Positions 25,760 to 36,894 are shown, counted from the stretch's first letter. The stretch: 64,000 nt of DNA from Pseudomonas pergaminensis (GCF_024112395.2 NZ_CP078013.2:4092001-4156000), one strand, 5' to 3'. Notes: generated by a model from the letters alone, not told the origin. Translations and numbers: made by a program.

Positions 25760-27076
25760 ATGCCGTACTTCCCCGGTGTCGAGAAGGTTCGCTTCGAAGG
25801 CCCCAGCAGCGACGCCCCCCTCGCCTTTCGCCATTACGACGCCAATAAAATCATCCTCGGCAAACCGATGCGCGAGCACCTGCGCATGGCCGCCTGTTAT
25901 TGGCACACCTTTGTATGGCCGGGCGCGGATATGTTTGGCGTGGGCACGTTCAAGCGGCCGTGGCAGCGCAGTGGCGATCCGATGGAACTGGCGATCGGCA
26001 AGGCGGATGCAGCCTTCGAGTTTTTCTCCAAGCTGGGCATCGACTACTACAGCTTTCACGACACGGATGTCGCCCCCGAAGGCAGTTCGCTGAAGGAGTA
26101 CCGCCACCACTTTGCGCAGATGGTCGATCACCTGGAGCATCATCAGGAACAGACCGGGATCAAGCTGCTGTGGGGCACGGCCAACTGCTTCAGCAACCCG
26201 CGCTTTGCCGCCGGCGCCGCCAGTAACCCGGACCCGGAAGTGTTTGCCTACGCCGCCGCCCAGGTGTTCAGTGCCATGAATGCAACGCTGCGACTCAAAG
26301 GCGCCAACTATGTGCTGTGGGGCGGGCGTGAAGGCTATGAAACCTTGCTCAATACCGACCTCAAGCGCGAGCGCGAACAACTCGGGCGCTTTATGCGCAT
26401 GGTGGTGGAGCACAAGCACAAGATCGGCTTCAAGGGCGACTTGCTGATCGAGCCCAAGCCCCAGGAGCCGACCAAGCACCAATACGATTACGACAGCGCC
26501 ACAGTGTTCGGCTTCCTGCATGAATACGGGCTGGAACAGGAGATCAAGGTCAATATCGAGGCCAACCACGCGACCCTGGCCGGGCACAGTTTTCATCACG
26601 AGATTGCCACCGCCGTGTCTCTGGGCATCTTCGGCAGTATCGACGCCAACCGAGGCGACCCGCAGAACGGCTGGGATACGGATCAGTTCCCCAACAGCGT
26701 CGAAGAGATGACCCTGGCCACCTATGAAATCCTCAAGGCTGGCGGTTTTAAGAACGGCGGCTATAACTTCGACTCCAAGGTGCGTCGCCAGAGTCTGGAC
26801 GATGTGGACTTGTTCCACGGGCATGTGGCGGCCATGGATGTGCTGGCCCTGGCACTGGAACGCGCGGCGGCGATGGTCGAGAACGACCGGTTGCAGCAGT
26901 TCAAGGACCAACGTTATGCCGGCTGGCAGCAACCGTTGGGCGAGGCCGTGCTGGCGGGTGAGTTCAGCCTGGAATCACTGGCTGAGCATGCGTTTGCCCA
27001 GGAGCTGAACCCGCAGGCGGTGAGTGGGCGGCAGGAGATGCTTGAGGGTATTGTGAACCGCTTTATCTACCGCTAG
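25760..27076 (+). CDS. xylA: Xylose isomerase
   Basis: A 438-residue class II xylose isomerase that converts D-xylose to D-xylulose in the cytoplasm. The catalytic histidine region [13 protein letters not shown], the metal-binding [11 protein letters not shown] and [17 protein letters not shown], and the GSIDANRGD block are all present. It starts 138 bp from the divergent xylR. No xylulokinase gene (xylB) lies in this cluster, so that step must be encoded elsewhere. A REPIN separates it from xylF on the same strand. Confidence 0.97.
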   Translation: MPYFPGVEKVRFEGPSSDAPLAFRHYDANKIILGKPMREHLRMAACYWHTFVWPGADMFGVGTFKRPWQRSGDPMELAIGKADAAFEFFSKLGIDYYSFHDTDVAPEGSSLKEYRHHFAQMVDHLEHHQEQTGIKLLWGTANCFSNPRFAAGAASNPDPEVFAYAAAQVFSAMNATLRLKGANYVLWGGREGYETLLNTDLKREREQLGRFMRMVVEHKHKIGFKGDLLIEPKPQEPTKHQYDYDSATVFGFLHEYGLEQEIKVNIEANHATLAGHSFHHEIATAVSLGIFGSIDANRGDPQNGWDTDQFPNSVEEMTLATYEILKAGGFKNGGYNFDSKVRRQSLDDVDLFHGHVAAMDVLALALERAAAMVENDRLQQFKDQRYAGWQQPLGEAVLAGEFSLESLAEHAFAQELNPQAVSGRQEMLEGIVNRFIYR

Positions 27077-27118
27077 CACTGTGGCGAGCGGGCTTGCTTG
27101 TGGGGTGTTGGCTTGTAT

Positions 27119-27252
27119 GTGGTGAGCGGGCTTGCCCCGCGCTGGGGCGCGTAGCGGCCCCACTGCAGGCGATGTGTTTTTACCTGACACTCTGAAGTGC
27201 CTGGTTTTGGGGCTGCTTCGCAGCCCAGCGCGGGGCAAGCCCGCTCACCACA
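27119..27252. repeat. REPIN-like inverted repeat between xylA and xylF
   Basis: The arms GTGGTGAGCGGGCTTGCCCC and its reverse complement (GGGGCAAGCCCGCTCACCAC) lie at the ends, each extended by GCGCTGGG/CCCAGCGC and further GC-rich symmetry. It belongs with 13541-13672. Partial copies (GGCGAGCGGGCTTGCTTGTG) precede it from about 27082. Inside an operon such hairpins can lower or stabilise segment-specific mRNA. Confidence 0.87.
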
Positions 27253-27303
27253 GATACAGTGTTTGTCTAGAGTCTTCCAACAACAATAAAAGGACGCACA
27301 ATC

Positions 27304-28296
27304 ATGAAACGTACACTCATCGCCACTGCCCTGGCCCTGCTCGCCCTGCCGGTGATGGCCGATTCGGCTCATCCGAAAATCGGCTTTTCCATCGACGACC
27401 TGCGCCTGGAACGCTGGTCCCGCGACCGCGATTACTTCGTGGCCGCAGCGGAAAAACTCGATGCCAAGGTCTTCGTGCAATCTGCCGATGCCAATGAGCA
27501 AAAACAGATCTCGCAGATTGAAAACCTGATTTCCCGTGGCGTCGACGTGATCGTCATCGTGCCCTTCAACGCCACCGTGCTCACCAATGCCGTCGCCGAA
27601 GCCAAGAAGGCCGGGATCAAGGTGGTGTCGTATGACCGCCTGATCCTCAACGCCGATATCGACGCGTACATCTCCTTCGATAACGAAAAAGTCGGTGAGA
27701 TGCAGGCCAGCGGTGTGCTGCAGGCGGCGCCCAAGGGCAACTACTTCCTGCTCGGCGGCGCGCCCACCGATAACAACGCCAAGGTGCTGCGCGAAGGCCA
27801 GATGAAGGTGCTGCAACCGGCCATCGACAAGGGCGATATCAAGGTGGTTGGCCAGCAGTGGGTCAAGGAGTGGAACCCGACCGAAGCCCTGAGCATCGTC
27901 GAGAATGCCCTGACCCGCAATAACAACAAAATCGACGCCATCGTCGCCTCCAACGACGCCACTGCCGGCGGTGCGATCCAGGCCCTGGCCGCGCAGAAGC
28001 TGGCGGGCAAGGTGCCGATTTCCGGCCAGGACGCCGACCTCGCGGCCATCAAGCGTGTGATCGACGGCACCCAGACCATGACCGTGTACAAGCCGCTCAA
28101 GCTGATCGCTTCGGAGGCGGCCAAGCTCTCGGTACAACTGGCACGCAATGAAAAACCCACCTACAGCTCGCAATACGACAACGGCAGCAAGAAGGTCGAC
28201 ACCATCCTGCTGACGCCGACACCGTTGACCAAGGCCAATATCGACGTGCTGGAGAAAGACGGGTTCTATACCAAAGAGCAGATTGCCGGGCAGTGA
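27304..28296 (+). CDS. xylF: D-xylose ABC transporter periplasmic binding protein
   Basis: A 330-residue periplasmic protein of the ribose/xylose-binding type with a signal peptide (cleaved after VMA, about residue 20). The first binding-lobe sequence [20 protein letters not shown] and later [19 protein letters not shown] match XylF. It delivers xylose to XylG and XylH. AAAGGA lies a good distance upstream of the start. Its stop overlaps the possible GTG start of xylG. Confidence 0.95.
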   Translation: MKRTLIATALALLALPVMADSAHPKIGFSIDDLRLERWSRDRDYFVAAAEKLDAKVFVQSADANEQKQISQIENLISRGVDVIVIVPFNATVLTNAVAEAKKAGIKVVSYDRLILNADIDAYISFDNEKVGEMQASGVLQAAPKGNYFLLGGAPTDNNAKVLREGQMKVLQPAIDKGDIKVVGQQWVKEWNPTEALSIVENALTRNNNKIDAIVASNDATAGGAIQALAAQKLAGKVPISGQDADLAAIKRVIDGTQTMTVYKPLKLIASEAAKLSVQLARNEKPTYSSQYDNGSKKVDTILLTPTPLTKANIDVLEKDGFYTKEQIAGQ

Positions 28297-28301
28297 CCGC
28301 C

Positions 28302-29846
28302 ATGGCCGACTACCTGCTGCAAATGAACGGCATCGTCAAAACCTTTGGCGGAGTCAACGCGCTGGACGGTATCGACATCAAGGTGCGGCCGGGGGAATGC
28401 GTCGGCCTGTGCGGCGAGAACGGTGCCGGTAAATCCACCTTGATGAAGGTGCTGTCGGCGGTCTACCCGTACGGCACCTGGGACGGTGAAATTCTCTGGG
28501 ACGGGCAGCCGCTCAAGGCCCAGTCCATCCGGGACACCGAGGCGGCCGGCATCGTCATCATCCACCAGGAACTGACCCTGGTGCCCGACCTGTCGGTGGC
28601 CGAGAACATCTTCATGGGCCACGAACTGACCTTGCCGGGTGGGCGCATGAACTACCCGGCAATGATCCACCGTGCCGAAGCCTTGATGCGCGAGCTCAAG
28701 GTGCCCGACATGAACGTGGCGCTGCCGGTGTCGCAGTACGGCGGCGGCTACCAGCAACTGGTGGAAATCGCCAAGGCCCTGAATAAACAGGCGCGCCTGC
28801 TGATTCTCGACGAGCCCTCCTCGGCCCTGACCCGCGCGGAAATCGAGGTGCTGCTCGACATCATCAAAAGCCTCAAGGCCAAGGGCGTGGCCTGCGTGTA
28901 CATCTCCCATAAGCTCGATGAAGTCGCAGCCGTGTGCGACACCATTGCGGTGATCCGCGATGGCAAGCACATCGCGACCACCGCCATGGCCGACATGGAC
29001 ATCGCGCAGATCATCACCCAGATGGTCGGCCGCGAGATGAGCAACCTCTACCCCACCGAACCACATGCGGTGGGCGAGGTGATCTTCGAAGCGCGCAACG
29101 TCACCTGCTACGACGTCGACAACCCCAAGCGCAAACGCGTGGACGATGTGTCCTTTGTGCTCAAGCGCGGGGAAATCCTCGGCATTGCCGGGCTGGTCGG
29201 CGCCGGGCGCACGGAACTGGTGTCGGCGCTGTTCGGCGCCTACCCCGGCCGCTACTACGGTGAAGTGTGGCTCGATGGCCAGGTGATCGACACGCGCACA
29301 CCGCTCAAAGCCATCCGCGCCGGGCTGTGCATGGTGCCCGAAGACCGCAAGCGCCAGGGCATCATCCCGGACCTGGGCGTGGGCCAGAACATCACCCTGG
29401 CGGTGCTCGACACCTATGCGCACCTGACCCGCATCGATGCCGAAGCGGAGTTGGGCAGCATCGACCAGCAGATCGCGCGCATGCACCTCAAGACCGCCAG
29501 CCCGTTCCTGCCGATCACCAGCCTGTCCGGTGGCAACCAACAAAAGGCCGTGCTGGCGAAAATGCTGATGGCCAAGCCCAAGGTGCTGATCCTCGACGAA
29601 CCCACGCGCGGGGTGGACGTGAGCGCCAAGTATGAGATCTACAAACTGATGGGTGCCCTGGCGGCCGAAGGGGTATCGATCATCATGGTCTCGTCGGAGC
29701 TGGCCGAAGTGCTCGGCGTGTCCAACCGCGTGCTGGTGATCGGCGACGGCCAGTTGCGCGGGGACTTTATCAACGAGGGGCTCACCCAGGAACAGGTGCT
29801 CGCCGCTGCGCTCAGTCATAACAATAACGATCGGAAGACCGCGTAG
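28302..29846 (+). CDS. xylG: D-xylose ABC transporter ATP-binding protein
   Basis: A 514-residue double-ATPase CUT2 protein. Domain 1 has Walker [10 protein letters not shown] and Walker [12 protein letters not shown]; domain 2 has [10 protein letters not shown], the signature [10 protein letters not shown] and [11 protein letters not shown]. The start is placed at the ATG at 28302 ([10 protein letters not shown]), which matches known XylG N-termini. A GTG three codons upstream, overlapping the xylF stop, is the alternative. It is followed directly by xylH. Confidence 0.95.
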   Translation: MADYLLQMNGIVKTFGGVNALDGIDIKVRPGECVGLCGENGAGKSTLMKVLSAVYPYGTWDGEILWDGQPLKAQSIRDTEAAGIVIIHQELTLVPDLSVAENIFMGHELTLPGGRMNYPAMIHRAEALMRELKVPDMNVALPVSQYGGGYQQLVEIAKALNKQARLLILDEPSSALTRAEIEVLLDIIKSLKAKGVACVYISHKLDEVAAVCDTIAVIRDGKHIATTAMADMDIAQIITQMVGREMSNLYPTEPHAVGEVIFEARNVTCYDVDNPKRKRVDDVSFVLKRGEILGIAGLVGAGRTELVSALFGAYPGRYYGEVWLDGQVIDTRTPLKAIRAGLCMVPEDRKRQGIIPDLGVGQNITLAVLDTYAHLTRIDAEAELGSIDQQIARMHLKTASPFLPITSLSGGNQQKAVLAKMLMAKPKVLILDEPTRGVDVSAKYEIYKLMGALAAEGVSIIMVSSELAEVLGVSNRVLVIGDGQLRGDFINEGLTQEQVLAAALSHNNNDRKTA

Positions 29847-30983
29847 ATGAATCAGGTCAAACACCTTTTTACCCGCTACAAAATGCTCGCCCTGGTCATC
29901 GCGGTGGCGGTGATCTGGCTGTTTTTCAGCTGGCAGACCGAGGGTGGGTTCCTTACCCCGCGCAACCTGTCCAACCTGCTGCGGCAGATGTCGATCACCG
30001 GGATCCTGGCGTGCGGCATGGTGCTGGTGATCATCAGCGGCGAGATTGATTTGTCGGTGGGGTCATTGCTCGGCCTGCTTGGCGGGCTGGCGGCGATTCT
30101 GGATGTGGTTTACCACGTGCCGCTGCTGGCCAACCTGAGCCTGGTCGCTTTATGCGGCTTAATGATTGGATTGGCCAACGGCTATATGACCGCCTACCTG
30201 CGCATCCCGTCGTTTATCGTCGGGCTGGGTGGGATGCTGGCGTTTCGCGGGATTCTGCTGGGAATCACCGGTGGCACCACCATTGCGCCGGTGTCGCCTT
30301 CATTGGTGTATGTCGGCCAGGGATATTTGCCGCATGCGGTCGGTATCGGCCTCGGCGTTTTGCTGTTTGCCCTGACGCTGTTCCTGACCTGGAAACAACG
30401 CCGCAACCGCGCACTGCATGGCCTGGCTGCGCATTCATTGGTGCGTGATGTGCTGCGCGTCGTGGTGATCGGCGCCGTGCTGGCCGGGTTCGTCACCACC
30501 CTCAACAGCTATGACGGCATCCCCGTGCCGGTGCTGCTGTTGCTGGTGCTGCTCGGCATGTTCAGCTACGTCACCAGCCAGACCGTGTTCGGCCGCCGCG
30601 TATACGCGGTGGGCAGCAACATGGAAGCCACGCGCCTGTCGGGCATCAACGTACAGGCGGTGAAACTGTGGATCTTCGGCATCATGGGCGTGATGTGCGC
30701 CCTCGCCGGGCTGGTCAACACCGCGCGCCTTGCCGCCGGCTCCCCTTCGGCGGGGAACATGGGCGAGCTGGATGCCATTGCGGCCTGCTTTATCGGCGGG
30801 ACGTCGATGCGCGGCGGTTCGGGCACGGTGTATGGCGCGTTGCTCGGGGCGTTGGTGATTACCAGCCTGGACAACGGCATGTCGATGCTGGATGTGGACA
30901 GCTATTGGCAGATGATTGTGAAGGGCAGCATTTTGGTGTTGGCGGTTTGGGTCGACGTCAGTACACGCGCCGCGCGGCGGTGA
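29847..30983 (+). CDS. xylH: D-xylose ABC transporter permease
   Basis: A 378-residue CUT2 permease, the last gene of the xyl operon, starting immediately after the xylG stop. Family blocks include QMSITGILACGMVLVIISG, GEIDLSVGSLLGLLG and AIAACFIGGTSMRGGSGTV. It is longer than ribose permeases because of the extra segment at about 175-210 (LTWKQRRNRALHGLA), typical of XylH. The gene ends 26 bp before the convergent end of the toxin-like gene. Confidence 0.95.
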   Translation: MNQVKHLFTRYKMLALVIAVAVIWLFFSWQTEGGFLTPRNLSNLLRQMSITGILACGMVLVIISGEIDLSVGSLLGLLGGLAAILDVVYHVPLLANLSLVALCGLMIGLANGYMTAYLRIPSFIVGLGGMLAFRGILLGITGGTTIAPVSPSLVYVGQGYLPHAVGIGLGVLLFALTLFLTWKQRRNRALHGLAAHSLVRDVLRVVVIGAVLAGFVTTLNSYDGIPVPVLLLLVLLGMFSYVTSQTVFGRRVYAVGSNMEATRLSGINVQAVKLWIFGIMGVMCALAGLVNTARLAAGSPSAGNMGELDAIAACFIGGTSMRGGSGTVYGALLGALVITSLDNGMSMLDVDSYWQMIVKGSILVLAVWVDVSTRAARR

Positions 30984-31008
30984 TACTCACGGCGGTGCGG
31001 CCGTGGGC

Positions 31009-33555
31009 TCAATAAATCGGAGCCCCGTCATAGATAGTGTAAAGATGGTCGGGCACTTCAGAAGGCCTGGAGAGATAGACGAACAGCTTGCCATTGTGTT
31101 CTTCGTACGCAAGTACTTTCATGCTTTCTCCAGGCCCCACAGCGACATGATCCATCAAGTATCCGGTTGATAGGTTTTTCTTGGGTATTGACTCATCGAA
31201 TACAAACACCACAGGTTGGACTTTATCACTTCGGCCCTTGACGGCATTCTTTGCCCATCTTTCCCATTCTCCGGCGTTACCCACAGTTGCCGAAGCTGAC
31301 TGTACACCGGCATCTTGAAAAACCTTTCCAACGCCTTTTTTAATTCTTTCTGCGCCGTCACGTGTGACAAAGGCGCTGCGATAGGCCTTACCCTCATAAG
31401 CATTCAGTTGGTTGAACTCTTCAAGAAACGCTTCCAGATCAGGCGACGTGTCGCCGGAACGCAGAGGCCCGTTAACAAAATCGGAGCCTGCCTCAATATA
31501 GGTTTCGACACCCGCGAAATCCTCCGCATTACTGCCCTGTATCAGTGAACCCAGCACACGTTCAACCCGTTGCATTTCCTCTTTCGTGACGGCCTCCACG
31601 TTATCGCGCTGCGCAATGACCGCCTCCAACTCCGCGCGTGCCCGCCTATATTTAGGTGAGAAAAATTCTGATATTTTCCCGCCCCCTACCACACCCATTT
31701 TTTGCCACACGCCCGCGGCATCAGGCTTGGCAGCAATACCGCTACTCACTAGTTTTTCAGGATCATGCGGATCTTTTACATATAACCGGTAATGCATTGA
31801 GTCACCCGCGTCGGGGTGTTCAGCGGCGTAGTACACCTTCCCCCTGAATTCCACCTCGCGCAGGCCTGTCAAAGATGAAGGTAGTTTGAAAGCAGGCGTC
31901 GTCTCAGGCGCATTTTCCAACGAAACAGCTACCTCATCCGTTGTGACCTGATACTTCGGCTCCCGCACTAATTCAAAACCGTCAGCGGGCGAACTGTATC
32001 GCCATCCAAACTGTTCGCGGGTGGAGGAATCAAAAGTCAACAGGGGTTCACCCGCTTCCAGCACCCCGTCGCCAGGCAATAATTCGTGCGCAAGTTGCAG
32101 CCCTGATATAACCACTGCCGCATTACCGCCAACGCGATCACTGGCGGTCATTCCATCGATGGAATCGTGAATCCCGAAAACAATAGTGCCGATGTTGCCG
32201 ACGATGGGTACGTAGCCAAAGGTGCTTCCCCAGAGATCTTTTGCTGCCTTCCAGTTTTGCTGCGCGGAGCCAAACACCTCGGTTTGATCGGACCAAACCG
32301 CGTTGTCGGCATTCGCCTTTTGGTACTTGGCAGCAATACCGGAATCCAGGCGACCATAGATCAGTTGGTAAGCACTGCTGCGCGCGCTGGTGTAGTTGAA
32401 TGTCTCCCACACCGGCACCGCTTTGTCTTTGAACACGCTGGAGTACCCAGGGTAACTGGCGTGATTACCGGCAATCACGTTATCGAGCACATCCCCAGCC
32501 TTTGGCCAATGGGCATCCAGGCCGCCTTGCCTGTCGCGGGCATTGAAGCTGCGCAACAAATTGTCCCTGTTGTTTTTAGCCCAGTTGGCAAATGCCTCAT
32601 CACCTTGTATCTCACTCACCCTGCCTTTCTTCAAATCGATCATCAACCCCTTGTTTGGGCGATGCTCATAATTGCCGTCATAGGCGGTGTAAGGAATAAA
32701 TGCGTAACCCGTCAGTGGGTAGCCATAGAGGTTGGGAATAATCACTTGCCCATTGTGCGACAGTGTTCGCGTGACCGCCGCTTGACCATCGGCGCTTAAG
32801 GTCTTGAACGTATTCTTATTGTTCTTCAAGCTTTGCAAGGTGCCTCTAACAACGTAGGCGTCCGCTTTGCCCGAGCGCTCTGCCAGCACTCCGGACGCGT
32901 CGCGCATGGGCGGCGCTATTGCATTGTCCCAGTGTTTCTCGAGGTGCGTACCCACGGACTCCAGGTCGGCGACCTTGCTCCGGTCTTGCGGCTCGATCTC
33001 CATGAACTGGAAATTGAGCGGGCCGCCTCTCTGGACTTTGTCGTGCGCCAGTGCGCCGGCCGCGATTTCCCAGGCGAAGTAAGTACGCGTGTCGGTGCGG
33101 GTCAAATGCTCAGGTTTTCCGACCCCGGTGTACGAGGTGAACTTGAGCGTGAATTTCTCATGCGGATCGTAACCGGCAGCCAGCAGTCCACCACTGAAGT
33201 AACCCGCTGGCTCCAGGAACTGGCGAACCTGCTGGAAGCGTATGTTTCTTTCGCCTTCACTGCCCACTTCAATATTGCTGGCATGCGTAACGACACGACT
33301 CGCATAGGCATTGATACGTTGTATCTGCTCTGGCAACGGATCGCGTGCAGTCGGTGGCGATACCGCATCGGATCCAAAAATCAGGGTGTTATGAAAAGAA
33401 TCGGAACCCGCTGGTACGGATGTCGACCGGGCACGAGAAAAAGTAACACCCGCATAGGTCAGCGTCAGTCCATCCTCGACGAAACCCATGTCGTCATTCA
33501 AATAGGAGTAGTCGGCTGCGAGGATAGGCGACGAAGAGTACGTATTTACACTCAT
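31009..33555 (-). CDS. Large toxin-like protein with possible C-terminal ADP-ribosyltransferase-like fold
   Basis: An 848-residue protein with no family I can name. It lacks a signal peptide. Two hydrophobic segments (about 445-463, STFGYVPIVGNIGTIVFGI, and 475-492) sit mid-protein, as in large Pseudomonas dermonecrotic-toxin-like proteins. The C-terminus has an order reminiscent of R-S-E ADP-ribosyltransferases: YEGKAYRS (R726), VQSASAT (S753, S755) and GPGESMKVL (E810). The second glutamate of ExE is replaced by Met, so activity is doubtful. The start at 33555 (MSVNTYSSSP) has AAAGG ten bases upstream. Its GC content is visibly lower than that of its neighbours, which suggests acquisition. 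No immunity or secretion gene is adjacent. Confidence 0.75.
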   Translation of the reverse strand: MSVNTYSSSPILAADYSYLNDDMGFVEDGLTLTYAGVTFSRARSTSVPAGSDSFHNTLIFGSDAVSPPTARDPLPEQIQRINAYASRVVTHASNIEVGSEGERNIRFQQVRQFLEPAGYFSGGLLAAGYDPHEKFTLKFTSYTGVGKPEHLTRTDTRTYFAWEIAAGALAHDKVQRGGPLNFQFMEIEPQDRSKVADLESVGTHLEKHWDNAIAPPMRDASGVLAERSGKADAYVVRGTLQSLKNNKNTFKTLSADGQAAVTRTLSHNGQVIIPNLYGYPLTGYAFIPYTAYDGNYEHRPNKGLMIDLKKGRVSEIQGDEAFANWAKNNRDNLLRSFNARDRQGGLDAHWPKAGDVLDNVIAGNHASYPGYSSVFKDKAVPVWETFNYTSARSSAYQLIYGRLDSGIAAKYQKANADNAVWSDQTEVFGSAQQNWKAAKDLWGSTFGYVPIVGNIGTIVFGIHDSIDGMTASDRVGGNAAVVISGLQLAHELLPGDGVLEAGEPLLTFDSSTREQFGWRYSSPADGFELVREPKYQVTTDEVAVSLENAPETTPAFKLPSSLTGLREVEFRGKVYYAAEHPDAGDSMHYRLYVKDPHDPEKLVSSGIAAKPDAAGVWQKMGVVGGGKISEFFSPKYRRARAELEAVIAQRDNVEAVTKEEMQRVERVLGSLIQGSNAEDFAGVETYIEAGSDFVNGPLRSGDTSPDLEAFLEEFNQLNAYEGKAYRSAFVTRDGAERIKKGVGKVFQDAGVQSASATVGNAGEWERWAKNAVKGRSDKVQPVVFVFDESIPKKNLSTGYLMDHVAVGPGESMKVLAYEEHNGKLFVYLSRPSEVPDHLYTIYDGAPIY

Positions 33556-33837
33556 GAAAGGACGACCTTTAAATATTCTCGTAATTTTCCCTACGCCGTT
33601 GAAAGCATGATTCTTACGCTTTTTGAGAAGGGCACACATGGCAGGATATCTTCGTACATAGACCGCACGACGATACCGATACCAGCAGGCCAATAAGTCG
33701 CTCCTGAAAGTCAAAGGGTTCCTTCAATGAGAAGGCCCGTTCATTGCGCACTGTTTCACGAGCACAGCACTCAAACTCCTGGAAACGGCCAAGCTAAAAC
33801 GCGGATTTGATCGCCTGAAGCCCACGCAATAAAAAAT

Positions 33838-33925
33838 GTGAGAGCTGGCTTGCCTGCGATAGCGGTGAATCAGTGCCAGATGTACTGCCTGACACCACGC
33901 TATCGCGGGCAAGCCCGCTCCCACA
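33838..33925. repeat. REPIN-like inverted repeat upstream of the toxin-like gene
   Basis: Arms GTGAGAGCTGGCTTGCCTGC and GCGGGCAAGCCCGCTCCCAC are imperfect reverse complements, with inner GATAGC/GCTATC and TCAGTGCCAG/CTGCCTGAC symmetry. It belongs with 3056-3145 and 39719-39808. It lies in the 392-bp gap between the start of the toxin-like gene and the end of mmsA; the rest of that gap (33556-33837) shows no gene. Confidence 0.82.
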
Positions 33926-33947
33926 GTTGACCGTGTACAGGCTTTGG

Positions 33948-35447
33948 TTATTTGGAGACTGGCATGGCGAATTCGGCGCCCTGCTCGATGCTTTCCGACC
34001 AGCGCTGCATGATCGACTTCTGCTTGGTGTAGAAGCGCACACCCTCGGTGCCGTAGGCATGCATGTCGCCAAACAGGCTCTTCTTCCACCCGCCAAACCC
34101 GTGCCACGCCATCGGCACCGGGATCGGCACGTTGATGCCGACCATGCCCACTTCGATGCGCCGTGCAAACTCGCGGGCGATGTTGCCGTCGCGGGTGAAG
34201 CAGCTCACGCCGTTGCCGAACTCGTGATCGTTGACCAGCTTGATGGCCTCGGCGAAGTCATTCACGCGCACGCAGGCCAGCACTGGGCCGAAGATTTCTT
34301 CGCGGTAGATACTCATCTCTTTAGTCACGTGGTCGAACAACGTCGCACCCAGCCAGAAGCCGTTTTCCAGGCCCGGTTCAGTGGGTACATAGTCACGCCC
34401 GTCGAGCAGCAACTGCGCGCCGGACCGCACGCCTTGTTCGATGTAGCCGCTGATGCGTTCCAGCGCCGCGCGGGACACGATCGGGCCCATTTCTGCCTTG
34501 AGGTCGCGACCGTCGGTGATGCGCAGGTGCTTGGCACGTTCGGTCAGGGCGGCGATGACTTTGTCGCCCACATCGCCCACCAGCACCGCCACCGAAATGG
34601 CCATGCAGCGTTCGCCAGCACTGCCGTAGGCGGCGCCCATCAGGGCGTCGACGGTTTTTTCGATATCCGCGTCGGGCATCACCACCATGTGGTTCTTCGC
34701 GCCGCCCAGGCCTTGCACGCGCTTGCCATTACGGGCGCCGGTTTCGTAGATGTACTGGGCAATCGGCGTCGAGCCGACAAAGCTCACAGCCTTGACGTCC
34801 GGGTGTTCGATCAGCGCGTCCACCGATTCCTTGTCGCCCTGCACCACGTTGAACACACCTTTGGGCAGGCCGGCTTCGCGCAGCAGTTCGGCCATGAACA
34901 GCGAGGCGCTCGGGTCGGTCGGGCTTGGCTTGAGGATGAAGGTATTGCCCGCCGCGATGGCGATCGGGTACATCCACATCGGCACCATCACCGGGAAATT
35001 GAACGGCGTAACGCCGGCGACCACGCCCAGGGGCTGGCGCATTGTCCAGTTATCCATGCCACGGGAAACCTGGTCGGAATGCTCGCCCTTGAGCAGGTTG
35101 GGAATGCCACAGGCGAATTCGAGGATGTCGATGCCACGGTCGACTTCGCCCTGGGCGTCGGTAAAGACCTTGCCATGTTCGGCGACGATGATGCGCGCCA
35201 GGTCATCCTTGCGCTCACGCAGCAGGTGCAGGTACTCGAACAGCACACGCGCACGGCGGATCGGCGGCGTGTCCGCCCAGCCGGCGAACGCGGCCTGAGC
35301 AGCGGCGACGGCTTCGGCGACGGTCTGGCGGCTGGCCAGGGCGACGCGGCCGGTCTTTTCGCCGGTGGCCGGGTTGTAGACGTCCTGATAGCGATCATCG
35401 CGGGACACGCGCTGGTCGTTGATGTAGTGCTCGATGGTGGTGGTCAT
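33948..35447 (-). CDS. mmsA: CoA-acylating methylmalonate-semialdehyde dehydrogenase
   Basis: A 499-residue aldehyde dehydrogenase that converts methylmalonate or malonate semialdehyde with CoA and NAD to propionyl- or acetyl-CoA, in valine, beta-alanine and inositol breakdown. The catalytic cysteine is in [13 protein letters not shown], and the NAD loop in [13 protein letters not shown]. The CoA-dependent MmsA family is recognised from [14 protein letters not shown]. The ATG at 35447 ([12 protein letters not shown]) removes a 60-residue extension into the promoter. It diverges from a LysR regulator; no mmsB follows, so its pathway is not fixed by context. Confidence 0.93.
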   Translation of the reverse strand: MTTTIEHYINDQRVSRDDRYQDVYNPATGEKTGRVALASRQTVAEAVAAAQAAFAGWADTPPIRRARVLFEYLHLLRERKDDLARIIVAEHGKVFTDAQGEVDRGIDILEFACGIPNLLKGEHSDQVSRGMDNWTMRQPLGVVAGVTPFNFPVMVPMWMYPIAIAAGNTFILKPSPTDPSASLFMAELLREAGLPKGVFNVVQGDKESVDALIEHPDVKAVSFVGSTPIAQYIYETGARNGKRVQGLGGAKNHMVVMPDADIEKTVDALMGAAYGSAGERCMAISVAVLVGDVGDKVIAALTERAKHLRITDGRDLKAEMGPIVSRAALERISGYIEQGVRSGAQLLLDGRDYVPTEPGLENGFWLGATLFDHVTKEMSIYREEIFGPVLACVRVNDFAEAIKLVNDHEFGNGVSCFTRDGNIAREFARRIEVGMVGINVPIPVPMAWHGFGGWKKSLFGDMHAYGTEGVRFYTKQKSIMQRWSESIEQGAEFAMPVSK

Positions 35448-35527
35448 GGCAGGCGATCCCAGGTGAGTAGCGTTGCCGCACACGATAGGCTTTCGATTTG
35501 TTCCAAACCAGAGCAGAATCCAGAACT

Positions 35528-35551
35528 TATTGTCCACAACAGCGAACAATA
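35528..35551. promoter_or_regulatory. LysR-type inverted repeat between mmsA and lysR
   Basis: TATTGT (35528-35533) and ACAATA (35546-35551) are exact reverse complements with 12 bases between, only 5 bp before the LysR start. It is placed as expected for autoregulation and control of the divergent mmsA. Confidence 0.5.
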
Positions 35552-35556
35552 CACCC

Positions 35557-36498
35557 ATGGAAAAGGCTGAGATCGAAGGGCTATGGACCCATATCCATTG
35601 GCTGTCAGTGCTGGAGGAACACGGCACCTACACGGCCGCCGCCGCACGCCTGGGCGTGAGCAAGTCGGCGGTGAGCCAGCGCATTTCCGACCTGGAGAAG
35701 GCCACCGGTACCCGACTGGTGACGCGCACCACGCGCAGCGTACGGCTCACCGATGCGGGGCAGTCGCTGACCCGCGACGTGCGCAGCGCCTATGAACAGA
35801 TCGCCCGCAGCTTCTCGTCGGTGCGCGACTCGGCCGGGGAAATTCGCGGGCTGGTGCGCCTCACCGCGCCGGTGGCGTTTGCCCGTCAGCAACTGGTGCC
35901 GCATCTGTCGGAGTTCTTGCAGCAGTACCCGCAGGTGCGCATCCAACTGGACGTATCCGACGCCCTCAGTTCACTGGCGGCCGAAGGCTACGACCTGGCC
36001 GTACGCCATGGTTTCCAGGTGCCGGAAACCCATGTGGCGTGGAAGCTCTGCGACACCGGCTCAGTACTGGTCGCCACCCGCGACTACCTGCAACGCCACG
36101 GCGAACCACGCCAACCCGGCGACCTGTCCGCGCATAACTGCCTGTTCTACCCGCGCGGCACCGACCAGCCCGCCTGGACCTTTGAGCGCGGCACAAAAAA
36201 CATCGAGCGCCTCACCGTGCCCATCGCCGGCAGCTTCGCCACCAATAACAGCGAGGCCCTGCGCGATTCGGCGCTCAACCACCTGGGCATCGCCCTGCTC
36301 CCGGACTTCAGCGCCCATGCCGCCCTGGCCAGCGGCAAGCTGGTGCAGGTGCTCAAGGACTGGACGCTCAAGGGCGCGTTCGCCGATGAGATCTACCTGA
36401 TCCGACCGTACTCGCCCCATGTGCCGAAGTCGGTGAGCGCGTTGGTCAGTTATTTGAAGGGCAAATTGTCCGCGGGGTTTCGCTATACGGCGACATAA
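35557..36498 (+). CDS. LysR family transcriptional regulator divergent from mmsA
   Basis: A 313-residue LysR regulator: winged HTH at about 12-70 ([20 protein letters not shown]), linker helix, then a substrate-binding domain (about 95-300). It is of the short-effector-loop type that often controls a single adjacent gene. The ATG at 35557 is used because a 28-residue extension upstream would run through the inverted-repeat operator and lacks conservation with known LysR N-termini. Confidence 0.92.
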   Translation: MEKAEIEGLWTHIHWLSVLEEHGTYTAAAARLGVSKSAVSQRISDLEKATGTRLVTRTTRSVRLTDAGQSLTRDVRSAYEQIARSFSSVRDSAGEIRGLVRLTAPVAFARQQLVPHLSEFLQQYPQVRIQLDVSDALSSLAAEGYDLAVRHGFQVPETHVAWKLCDTGSVLVATRDYLQRHGEPRQPGDLSAHNCLFYPRGTDQPAWTFERGTKNIERLTVPIAGSFATNNSEALRDSALNHLGIALLPDFSAHAALASGKLVQVLKDWTLKGAFADEIYLIRPYSPHVPKSVSALVSYLKGKLSAGFRYTAT

Positions 36499-36630
36499 TG
36501 GCTCTATCCAATCAATCATAAGTGGATCTTTTTGAGGAACCAATTCGCCCGTAGGATGCGCCTGCGGCCACACCACTCCAGGCCGCTGCAGAACTATCTC
36601 AAGGGCTCTCCTGCGGGAGTGTTGATCATC

Positions 36631-36894
36631 ATGAATTGGAACATCGTCCCCTCCACCGCCTTTCAAACCACCGCTGCCGTGATGTCCGCCATTGCCTTGC
36701 TCGGCTGCCAACCGCCAACGCGGGCGGACTTCATCAAGTACCCGTCGCTGCAACAACGCTGGTCGATGATCTGTGACCCGCGCAGCAATATCGCAGACGC
36801 GAATGTGGAGGGCTGCCAGCACTTTCACGAATGGCAAGCGGCCAGCCGGGGACCGGTGCTGGACAACCTGATGAATCAGCACTTGGGCAAGTGA
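36631..36894 (+). CDS. Small putative lipoprotein, 87 aa
   Basis: An 87-residue protein with a hydrophobic N-terminal segment ending AIALLGCQPP, which fits a lipobox (LLGC) with Cys28 as the lipidated residue. The mature part contains two more cysteines (MICDPR and EGCQHF) that could form a disulfide. GGGAG lies about 12 bp upstream of the chosen ATG; a longer frame starting at 36532 would place a basic stretch before the signal and is less likely. A terminator follows directly. Function unknown. Confidence 0.65.
   Translation: MNWNIVPSTAFQTTAAVMSAIALLGCQPPTRADFIKYPSLQQRWSMICDPRSNIADANVEGCQHFHEWQAASRGPVLDNLMNQHLGK

Noticed and set aside
25622..26932. Long minus-strand extension of the xylR frame, about 437 codons antisense to xylA
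   Set aside because: xylA on the plus strand is unmistakable, and the extension has no conserved protein; high GC keeps the antisense frame open. XylR starts at 25621.
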